This document shows, piece by piece, positions 37,640-46,403 of a stretch of DNA of 64,000 nucleotides (positions are counted from its first letter, which is position 1; each line of letters begins with the position of its first letter). This stretch comes from Hermodice carunculata (lineage: Eukaryota; Annelida; Polychaeta; Eunicida; Amphinomidae), in NCBI GenBank assembly GCA_964020975.1, contig OZ026618.1, forward strand, positions 37,877,402 through 37,941,401, read 5' to 3'. A program made the translations under genes and the position numbers. The notes under the pieces are model-generated. The model was not told where the DNA came from. It saw only the letters and a program-made list of their open reading frames with translations, and made no database searches.

Positions 37640-38070
37640 CAATTTGTGGGGATAATGATCCGCTATATCTCTGACTACACTTGCGGCGGCATGCTGCACA
37701 CGCTCCAATTTTTCTTTGCACGCTTGACTGCGGTTATCCCATACGACTGACATTAGTCTAGAATGGGTCTATGAATGTAAAGTGCAGTTTTTCAAGGAAT
37801 TTGCGATCAAACTTATATTTTATGCCTCGTAAACAGCCTACCCTTTTCATCGCACAAACATAAATATCATCGCCACGCTTTGACCATGACCTATCGTTTG
37901 AAACCGTGAGCCCGAGATGTTTATGAGATGACAACTCAACAACAGGTTTGTTTTTATATAAAAGATTAATATTGTTCTGAACTTTTGTTCGACTACATAA
38001 GATGGATTTTGTTTTTGTTTCGGTCAGTGAAATAAACCACTAGATTAGCTGTGTGAGGAAGTTATTCGAA
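37640..38070 (-). mobile_element. LINE RT thumb/C-terminal fragment
   Basis: Minus strand reads VVYFTETKTKSILCSRTKV, VVELSSHKHLGLTVSNDRSW, DIYVCAMKRVGCLRGIKYKF and DRKFLEKLHFTFIDPF, then KEKLERVQHAAASVVRDIAD in the next frame. This is the segment after the RT palm (SSHKHLGV, HIDxI, LEKLxxVQxxAAR). A TAG follows DPF and a frame change follows it. It stands in opposite orientation to the fragments on both sides. Confidence 0.8.
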
Positions 38071-38246
38071 AAGTGTATCTTCATGTCAGTTTTCAATCAT
38101 TTTATAGCGAGCGTCAACGTTTTCTGAAGCCCAGTTATGCATTATGGCCATGATTTCCATAAAAGCCGTTAAGTGTGGGACTTTGGTGTAAATGAAACTG
38201 CGAAAATTTCCCGCGGTGCCGGAAAAACGCAATGTCTGCCCCCATG

Positions 38247-38258
38247 TGCGCATGCGCA
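38247..38258. promoter_or_regulatory. perfect NRF-1 palindrome
   Basis: TGCGCATGCGCA, flanked GTGCGCATGCGCAGT exactly as at 21593-21604. The surrounding 38160-38350 is locally GC-rich. Could be a promoter relic or part of a dispersed repeat. Confidence 0.4.
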
Positions 38259-38409
38259 GTAAGGGATGACGAAGAAAATCAACTTCGTTGAATAGATACT
38301 GAGCACTCTTCTGATTGGATAATTTATCGCTCTGTTATATCCTGTATTCACACGTGTTTATGGTAAGAGTTCGCTAACGTTCACTAATAATATTCCTGTG
38401 AAATTTCAG

Positions 38410-38640
38410 TCAGCCTACCCAAAAAAGGGTTCATCTGTCTATCAACAATTGGAAATATATGACGTGAGGTTAGAGGCTATGGATGAAGGTTAAATAGTTA
38501 ATTTTGTGTTTTTAGATGTTTCACGTGCATTCGACAGAGTCTGACAACAAGGTATGATGAAAAAAAAAACTGCATGCTTCCGGAGTGAGGGGGGAAATTA
38601 CCAGGTTGGTTTGAAAGTTATGCTGCCAGCATGGATCAGT
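38410..38640 (+). mobile_element. LINE RT core fragment
   Basis: Plus strand reads YPKKGSSVYQQLEIYDVRLE, then VNFVFLDVSRAFDRV with the catalytic Asp of RT motif A, and LHASGVRGEITRL. A TAA (where Lys is expected) and a TGA (where Trp is expected) lie in the same frame. The YADD box is not present. Orientation is opposite to the RT C-terminal piece 340 bases to its left. Confidence 0.8.
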
Positions 38641-39103
38641 AATTTCAATTTGTTTTGATATGTTCATTGTGATATTGGTGTTGGCGGCACTTTAATCGTT
38701 ATGCATGTGCACGTGCTTAAGTAGTTGCGTGATTTGGATCAGATGAAACATAATACAGAACCCGGAGAGTTCTAAACTGTCCGTCTGTCGCCATGCCAAT
38801 GTTTACACTCTTCAGTTACAAACAGCTTCAACTTGTACTTGCAACTCATGTGTTCAGAACTGTTCCAGTCGATCCAAAAGGTTGAAAATCGCATTGTGTT
38901 TCGGTATTTGGGGAAAGCAGAGCCACACTGTTCTAACTCTAGTCCCGCTGGGCACCCGTCACTGCACGTGTTCATTGCTCAGTTTGACAGAGGAGCAGAG
39001 TCATGGTGTCGCCATTATGCAGGGAATAGAGTTAGGCCTACGTACCGCATATGAAATGTAAACAACATTTTTGGTTAATGTGATTGGTAATTGCAATGAT
39101 TGG
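38641..39103. other. no gene seen
   Basis: Open frames on both strands at 38772-39054 overlap and carry no motif. Confidence 0.5.
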
Positions 39104-39289
39104 TAGGGTACATGAGGGGGAAACGGGACACTTAAGCATTTCGGGCACAGAACAAAACAATGAATTCATATTGACTCTTTATGTCTACAAGTTCTGAAAC
39201 AGCGTTGATTTTTGTGCTAAAATATATATATTTTTTCAAAAATATTTGAAAAATTCAAAAGTTACATCCTTTTAAAAAAATGTGTTCCA

Positions 39290-39328
39290 TGTCCCGTTTC
39301 ACCCCATTGCACGGGGTGAAACGGGACA
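39290..39328. repeat. perfect 16-bp hairpin
   Basis: TGTCCCGTTTCACCCC, loop ATTGCAC, then the exact reverse complement. It is the same word as the element's ends with one T for C change mirrored on both arms, so the arms changed together. Confidence 0.95.
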
Positions 39329-39391
39329 GACATGTGGGGTGATTTAGGACATTAAATTCCCACCACTTTGCCCCGGTGTATATGAGGGTAA

Positions 39392-39600
39392 GTTGGGGTA
39401 ATATGGGCCCGCTAGCAATATGCACCCAGTATGCAAGTAAAACTTGAAGATAGATGAAAATAATCAACCTGTTATATTCTTTACCTCTAAAGTATTGTAA
39501 AAATGCACAATTCTGTTGCAGCAGTCAGATATGATTAAATTTTTTGAAAAAGAATAAGTTGTGCCCATATTACCCCCATGCCCATATTACCTGCACCTAC
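39392..39600. repeat. inverted repeat of GGTAATATGGGC
   Basis: GGGGTAATATGGGC at 39396-39409 is answered by GCCCATATTACC twice (39562-39575 and 39580-39592). The unit looks like a small foldback element inside the larger one. Confidence 0.7.
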
Positions 39601-40227
39601 CCTGCACTGAATAATACAGTGTTCATGTTTTATGAATTTCTGGCAAAACCATTCAAAAATAGACCTGGAAAAGTCATCAAATCTCCACAGCATAGCCCAC
39701 TTGGTAAATTTTATTTGCTTGATTACATATTTATATGATTCCTGTATATGATAGACAAATAAATGTCACATTTAATGGCTCAGGAACCCAAATCACAACA
39801 TTTGTAATTTTCTGAAATTTGATGAAACAACGACCGGCAAGTTCATCAACGCAGCCCAAGAATATAGTTTTACGAATTACGATAATGTAGCTTATGGCCT
39901 ACTTGAAACTTTTTGGGCAAATTATTGACGTCAGTTACAATTTATAAGAAAAATGAAATGAAGAATCTATGGGGCAGTTCATATATTACGTAACGCTCTT
40001 TTCACCACTGTTTTCCACACCTGAACCCCTTTTAACGCCCTGGAACACTTTGCCAAACACCATATCTAGAATAAAGATCACAAATTTCTAATTTTATCTC
40101 TTGATTCCTTATGGGCAATGATTGAAAAGTAGAATAAATTATGTTGATGAAGTGTAACAAACAGGTTTTTGTCGTATGTTTATAGTGGGACTAAAATTAC
40201 TTAGGCCTATTTCAAATGGCAATCGAA

Positions 40228-40377
40228 CAAAATAAAAAGGTTATTTGCCAAATTCCAGGAAATAAATTATTCATTTCCCAGGTCCTGGGAATTATCCATT
40301 TCCCAATTCCCAGTAAATAAAATACTACTTTTCCAATTCCCAGGAAATAAATAGGCACTTTCCCAATTCCCAGTTTA
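40228..40377. repeat. short tandem array of CCAATTCCCAGGAAATAAA units
   Basis: Four to five imperfect copies of a 30-40-base unit built from TTTCCCAATTCCCAGGAAAT, partly palindromic (CCCAGGTCCTGGGAA). Confidence 0.85.
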
Positions 40378-40619
40378 ACCCATGTATACACCCCCTTTGG
40401 TATGTCCATATGCCATAATGGGCGATACTCAGCCGATACCGAGTCAACAGCTATACTGCAGATATATATTAAGTGAAACGGCATTAAATTAAAGTTTAAT
40501 GGGCCTATGCATTGATTTTTATTCATTGTAACGTGAAGAGTTCATTAATTTCAAAAGACCCCCCCCCCGCAATGGGCCATAACGCCACCAGCTTAGACAC
40601 CCCCAAGCGGACAACCATG

Positions 40620-40668
40620 TGTCCCGTTTCCCCCTCTTAGAATTTTACACTTGGGGGGAAACGGGACA
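40620..40668. repeat. perfect 15-bp hairpin
   Basis: TGTCCCGTTTCCCCC, a 19-base loop, then GGGGGAAACGGGACA. The arms carry the unmodified end word of the surrounding element. Confidence 0.95.
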
Positions 40669-41069
40669 GTGACCTTGACAGACGATGTGTCATTGTATTT
40701 CGACCTTTTGAGTCTACTTCACTTCAAACAAACCATTTTCATCCACTTTCGGCACTTAACCCTTCAAAATTGAATGTAAGAAAAGGGAAAATGAGTTAGA
40801 GGCTTACAAATAGCACATGTACTCAGTTGCAACCCTTAGTATTTTCCTTTTTACAGTACCATCTACTGGGAGATACTCACTTGCCTTTGCTCCTCCGTCA
40901 GCCGTGTCAGCGCCAAAGCACCCCCTACCGTTGATATTTAGAAAAAAAATGATCAAGATTCCAGACAAAAGTAATCCATAACTCGTATGGTAAGACTTAT
41001 CTAATTATTTAAGATTTTATAGGATCTGTCCTGTTTCCCCCTCTGTCCTGTTTCCCCCACATAACCCTA

Positions 41070-41348
41070 TTTTCAATTTTATGTTACCTGAAAGTGAATC
41101 GTGTATCATGGGAATTTGTTGTTTGTAACTCTTAAATCGATTATGTTTCATGTTTGTGTTTACTTTGTTTACTAAATTTTGAGTGAGTTTACTTAATCAG
41201 TTAATATCTCACCAAGGTGGCTCCTGTGATAGCGGAAACTTATTTCCTTAGCAGGAGTCATCCTGACACATTACTTGTTGTAGTTTTACTAAATAATGGT
41301 AGGCCTAACTGCTGTGATATCATAATTTTGAAACTTGTATTCCACATG

Positions 41349-41380
<32 letters not shown>

Positions 41381-41599
41381 TGTGTCAAATAAATGTCATC
41401 ATCTGAGGCTGAGTTGGGTGTGTGTTGGACACCCCTCTCCCCTGCTTTGCCTGCTGAATATACCAGTACTCGGATTTTCTCCACGCCACTTGGCCTGCCG
41501 TCGGTTGCAGGATCCCTGTTTTAGGCCTACAGCAGAAAACAGTAAACGCGCACTATTTGCATTATTTTGGTTACCGTGGTACCAGACCATGGCGCGACA
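41070..41599. other. no gene seen; poly-T at 41349-41377
   Basis: A 29-base T run is followed by TAGATGTGTCAAATAAATG. No domain is recognisable in the open frames. Confidence 0.5.
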
Positions 41600-41850
41600 G
41601 GACACACATAACCCCAATGGGCTTACTCCAAGTCCAAAATACGCTGTGCGGCATGGCGTGGCATAGCGCAGCATGTTGTGCCTTGTCAGTCACAGGCGCG
41701 GGGCAGCGATCTTCTAATTGACCTGAACAGGGAACCTCGGACCAGAGAATTCCTATTGCGCAGCCAAGAGTACGCATTCTACTGGTGTTTCTTTTGTGTT
41801 CTGTTCGAGAGTTCAAGACCACGGTTACATGTGGCGTTATGTAGATACCT
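41600..41850 (-). repeat. dispersed repeat, copy 1
   Basis: The reverse complement contains ATCTACATAACGCCACATGT, CTTGGCTGCGCAA, CGAGGTTCCC and CAGCGTATTTTGGA, in the same order and spacing as 45450-45660 on the plus strand. The two copies are in opposite orientation about 3.8 kb apart. Confidence 0.8.
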
Positions 41851-42660
41851 GAATTGAGATGCTGAATCCAGTAAATGCTAACACTCTTGAGCGTGGTCAT
41901 GAACTGAGATTAAAACTCTCAGTGTCTTAATATCAGTCATGAACAAGTTTGAATTTTGAATCACTATGAGTATGATGAGTTAGGCCTGGATCGGTGCAAG
42001 AGATGTGAATAGCATATTAGCATACTTGCCATTTCTACCCAATCGTTCAGTAGGCCTAGGTTACCAGTTTTGGAACATGACTAGGCCTACCACCTACTGA
42101 AATTAGAAGCTTTTAAGCCACTTTCAAAAAATAAAAAAGTTCCCACTATAGTCACACATTATTAGACATTATGTGCAACCTGTCACAATTATTCTTTCGG
42201 TGACAAATAGCTACCACTGAGACATAGTTTGTGCATGTGGGCATACAACGCATCATGATGTGAGTCTTCATTATCAAATAATTGGATAACTTGCTCTGAC
42301 AAACATGTATGACTGTGCTTGTCTATTGTGTTTCATTTTATTTCGATCATGCTTTTACCCATATACAAACAAATTATGAGCTACTTAAATCTTGTCAATT
42401 GTCATCAGAATACACCATATGAAGTAGAATTTTTGAAAAACACCCGAGCTTAGGAGGGAGGTCCGCCCTCTCCAAAGCCCTCTCCCCCTGTCCCCGCTCA
42501 GTCCTTGCACTCCCTTGCTCAAACTTCCTGATTTTGGAACCTGAAATGTTGGCAAGTGTGGAAACAGCACTGAAGATGCTTCTATTTGTAGCAGGCCTAC
42601 CCTAGTCTTTGGTTTTATACATGTTAGCATACGCATATTATCACCAAGAAAAGGAAATAC
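41851..42660. other. no gene seen; AGGCCTA cluster
   Basis: Contains several AGGCCTA words (41981, 42053, 42084, 42594). No gene or repeat ends resolved. Confidence 0.45.
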
Positions 42661-42663
42661 TAT

Positions 42664-42806
42664 TAATTACTACCTGTCTGTTCACATGATACCAAAAAAT
42701 ATCCACGTGAAAAGATTTCTATCCCATGAAGCCAACGGCTGAATGGGATATAAATCTTTTCAGGTGGATATTTTCTTATATCCCCTGAACAGACAGGTAG
42801 TTACGA
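42664..42806. mobile_element. palindromic MITE, about 140 bp
   Basis: The two halves are near-perfect reverse complements: ACTACCTGTCTGTTCA, ATATCCACGTGAAAAGAT and TATCCCAT on the left (42668-42727) match the right half 42743-42804. The centre is about GAAGCCAACGGCTGA. A worn partial match (ATCCACGTAAAATGATTTC) lies at about 48387. No coding content. Confidence 0.85.
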
Positions 42807-44372
42807 TTTTATCCTGTAATAAGACTATAAATGTGAAATAAAAACTACTGAAAAACATGTGAAAAGCATAACAATTTATTAAATAACATCAACCATTTTA
42901 CAACATGTAGGCCTAGAATATTAGATTTGGCAACAAGGTCTTTTTTTCAACTGGAGTATGCCTATTTTTTAGCTGATATCAGTCATTTGATTCATGAGCC
43001 TGATCGCAAAACAGGTATACAGAATTTGTAGGCCTATACTTGTTTGGTGATCCGGAAGGATACCAAAGTGGGATTACAGGGAATTCTTTCGTACTTTTCA
43101 ACCAATCAGCACACGTAAATTTCGTTTCTTATCTTATCGGATAAAGATGGGCCTATATACATATGTGGCTCTCTCTCCTTGTCGTGTAGGCCTGCCCACT
43201 CGTGACAGTAACAAGGCTGAAATAATCGCTAATCTGCGGTCCGTCTAAGCATCGCAATACATGGAATTACACCCAAATTTACATCTAGGATCCCCGAATT
43301 TTATCTAAATAAAATGAAATAAAAAAATTGAACACCTGTAAACTAGAATTTATGTCAAATTAGATGAATCAGGTAACCTTACCCATGTTAAGGCCACATA
43401 AGAATATTCAGGTTTATCATCAGTGGTGTTCTGAAAGAAAAGATGATGGGGGGACCCTTCCCCTCGCTCCAAATGACTTACTGTATCAAAGCTTTCCACA
43501 AGTACCCATTGCCCATACAGGTCATTTATTCATCCAGAATGTCACAAGAATGCTGTAATATAGTTCTCTTGATCGGCGCTAGAAGCACTGACCGTTCAAG
43601 GTATTCATTGAAGCTTTGTCAGTGATTTTTTTTTTCGCAAATTTTTACAAATACAAAATTCCGCCGAAAAAATGGTGCGGCACAAAAGAATATGCGATGA
43701 TAAACCAGAATATTATTCATGTGGCCTAATATGAAATAAACACAAAGTAGCAAAATAAATCTGTGACTCTTCATATGTCATATAGTAACCATACAACTGT
43801 TCAAATATTTTGCTTGGCTTATTTTACAATGATCTTTATGTGAATTGGTTTATATCTGAGGTAAAAAAGAAATGTGCACATTTGCTGACTGCAGGTGGCC
43901 CCTGGGCCTATAGCAAACATATACCCTCCTGTCGGCCTCATACAGTATCTGTGGTGCTTCATGATAATTCATCATCAGCAATACCTTCAAGCTAATTGTG
44001 TTGCCTGTTGGTTAAAAAAAACGGGTTCCAGTAGGCTATAGAGAATAGAATAGAATGACAAGAACATAACTATATGTTTAATTTGTAAAAACAGTACTAA
44101 AATAATAATAATTATAATATACAACTGAGATCATTGCAATATTTGCTGTTATATAGTGCTTTCACACTAAATACAATGAACTGGGCCGTGTTGATTGTGT
44201 CATTTACGTCTACCGGCCTCCATTGAACCATTCTTTTTCAGGAATGGGAATTTGGTGCAGTTGGTATGTGCGTTTCGGTTAAGTCGCAAATACGCCATAC
44301 AAAACCACCTGTTATATTGGCCGCTGTCGGCGCGTCTTGCATAGCAGACACTACTGTACATATTAATATGTT

Positions 44373-44375
<3 letters not shown>
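42807..44375. other. no gene seen
   Basis: Unassigned AT-rich DNA with AGGCCTA words at 42909 and 43029 and a short poly-T near 43627. The open frames 43364-43625 and 43810-43995 carry no motif. Confidence 0.5.

Positions 44376-44456
<81 letters not shown>
44376..44456. repeat. (TA)n microsatellite
   Basis: About 36 TA units. Confidence 0.98.
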
Positions 44457-44462
<6 letters not shown>

Positions 44463-44556
44463 CAGTAGAAACTGGTATTGAGTACAATACATTTAGGTAC
44501 ATGTACATCGACTACCCGTCACAGTTTGTGTATAGGTTTGCTTATGAATATAACAG

Positions 44557-44731
44557 TAATGTGATTTTTGGGGGCGTTGTGCTTTTTTATTGGCCCGACA
44601 TCAATGATCAGCATCCCAACATAGTGATTAGTGCCCGAGGCTTGCCGAGGGCACTAATCACTATGGCGGGCTGCTGATCATTGATGAAGGGCCAATAAAA
44701 AACACGACGCCCGAAAACATCACATTATTAC
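44557..44731. mobile_element. palindromic MITE, about 175 bp
   Basis: The left half (AATGTGAT, GGGCGTTGTG, TTTTTTATTGGCCC, CATCAATGATCAGCA, CATAGTGATTAGTGCCC) is mirrored by the right half ending ATCACATTATTA. The fold centre is near 44642 (GAGGCTTGCCGAG). No coding content. Confidence 0.85.
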
Positions 44732-45449
44732 TATTATTACTAGATTAATTATAACACAAAGTTTTTATGAATAATCTTTTATTTTAACATCAACACAAGC
44801 TTCCCAATGTAGTCCGCATTTCTTCCTCGCACAATTCATCAGAAGTTTGCGAATTGCCTGACCCTTCCATTTCAAACGAGTTCTCCGTTTCTTTTGACAT
44901 CACAATCGAGTACGTAATATTTAATGTCACAACTGTCACAGTGTGAGGCCTTCGAATCCCCGCCAATATGTCAGCCCGGAATACCAGACAGAGCTCCTTG
45001 CAGGAGGGTTGACTGTTCTGTTTGGGGACTTTTCCCTTGGCTTCTTGTCGTCTGCAAAAACCGTGACGTCACACGATGGCGCAGAGGTCACAGGTCATAG
45101 AAGCAGGCACTATAGAAATTAGTTACGTAATTCAGGTCACTAATTGCATTAGTGACTGGCCTGATGACCTTTGACCTGTCAAAGTTGATCAATGCAGGGC
45201 AATGTGAAGTTTTAGAGTGCGCGGAAAGTAATATTATCCTATTGGTAATTCCTTTTTACCGAGTAATAATATGTAAATATGAAAGGGGTAAAAGAGCCAG
45301 TGGCAGAAAACTTGTCTCTATATAATACATATTTTATATATCCTAAGTAAGCCTACATTGGTCAGAGATATACAAACGTTGTGGATAATAAATAAGCTGG
45401 CCGAATGTGTATTATATTATGGAATCATTCTGAAAAACAGCCATATTCG
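44732..45449. other. no gene seen; hairpin at 45136-45156
   Basis: GTCACTAAT-TGC-ATTAGTGAC is a perfect 9-bp hairpin. The ACTAAT/ATTAGTG word also sits at the fold of the MITE at 44557, so the MITE may extend to here. Confidence 0.4.
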
Positions 45450-45660
45450 GATCTACATAACGCCACATGTGACTCTTGAACAGAGCACAAATGAAACCCA
45501 AGTAGAAAGCGTAGTCTTGGCTGCGCAACAGGAACTTTCGGTATGAGGTTCCCAGTCCAGGTCTATAATGAGCTTATATTAGTGCCCCGCGCCACACCAT
45601 GCCGCGCGATGCCGCGCAGCGTATTTTGGAATAAGCCCTCCCAATGGCCGTGGTGGTAAT
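45450..45660 (+). repeat. dispersed repeat, copy 2
   Basis: The plus-oriented partner of 41600-41850: ATCTACATAACGCCACATGT at 45451, GCTGCGCAACAGGAA at about 45520, and GCAGCGTATTTTGGAATAAG at about 45617. Frequent CCGCGC words suggest a GC-rich original. Confidence 0.8.
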
Positions 45661-46135
45661 AAATAGCATCCTGATTGGTTTATCAGTGTATGAGAAGGAA
45701 AACGGTGCATTTTATTACTTTGACTATATTAATATATTTTGTAGTCCTAAGCCACAAGTAGTGTCCTAAGCGGTGACACAGAGCTCCGTCTGCTTTGGAG
45801 GTAACTCCCCGCTGATGCATATATGTTTTATGCGAGATCATCTCCCTAGCACATAGACTTTCACTTTCACTTTTACTTTCATTGTTACAGTTACGGACGT
45901 TTATACATAACAGTATCATTCAGCTCATTTGTGATTCAGTATGACAACACTGCCCATGTTTGAGGACTTCAGCCTGTGGTTTACACAGTCTTAAATCCAT
46001 GGGCGCTACAATGTTGCTTAGCACAATCAGTCCACTACTTTGTCACAGTTACAAGTACCAAGTAAGAATATCGGTGTATTAGTAAATTGTCTAACAGGTG
46101 CACCATCATACAATAGTTTGTTCCTAGAAACTGCT
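45661..46135. other. no gene seen
   Basis: Short stretch with no motif or repeat ends seen. Confidence 0.5.
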
Positions 46136-46403
46136 AGACAAGCCATCACAGTCAAGAGATCATAGTCCAGTCATTATATCCAAGACATCAAAGTCCACAC
46201 ATCGTACTCAAGACATCATAGGTCCAGTCATAGTCAAGTCATCGTAGTCAAGATATCTCAGCAAAGGCGTCATAAACCAATCATTATAACCAAGACGCCG
46301 TAGCCAAGACATCATTGTGAAGACACAACAGCCAAAACTGCATAGTCTAGTCATCATAGTCAAGACATTATAACTCAGACATCATAGGTCCAGTCATATC
46401 GAT
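46136..46403. repeat. degenerate minisatellite, unit near CAAGACATCATAGTC
   Basis: CAAGACATCA, CATAGTCCAGTCAT, CATAGGTCCAGTCATA and related words alternate about 14-17 times. The unit is 14-18 bases and heavily mutated. Confidence 0.8.

Larger units (their letters stand above)
39104..41069. mobile_element. TA-flanked inverted-repeat element, about 1.97 kb, non-autonomous
   Basis: Left end 39104-39130 reads TAGGGTACATGAGGGGGAAA then CGGGACA. The reverse complement of the right end 41044-41069 reads TAGGGTTATGTGGGGGAAAC then AGGACA: 27-base inverted ends with three substitutions and one gap. Both ends start with TA, compatible with a TA target duplication as in Tc1/mariner or related elements. 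The core word GGGGGAAACGGGACA recurs inside as two perfect hairpins (39290-39328 and 40620-40668) and as a second copy just inside the right end (41026-41040). No transposase is encoded. Sub-repeats at 39392-39600 and 40228-40377 lie inside. I know no named family; it may instead be several small elements nested together. Confidence 0.6.

Noticed and set aside
38772-39054. Genes on both strands
   Set aside because: Mutually overlapping shadows without motifs.
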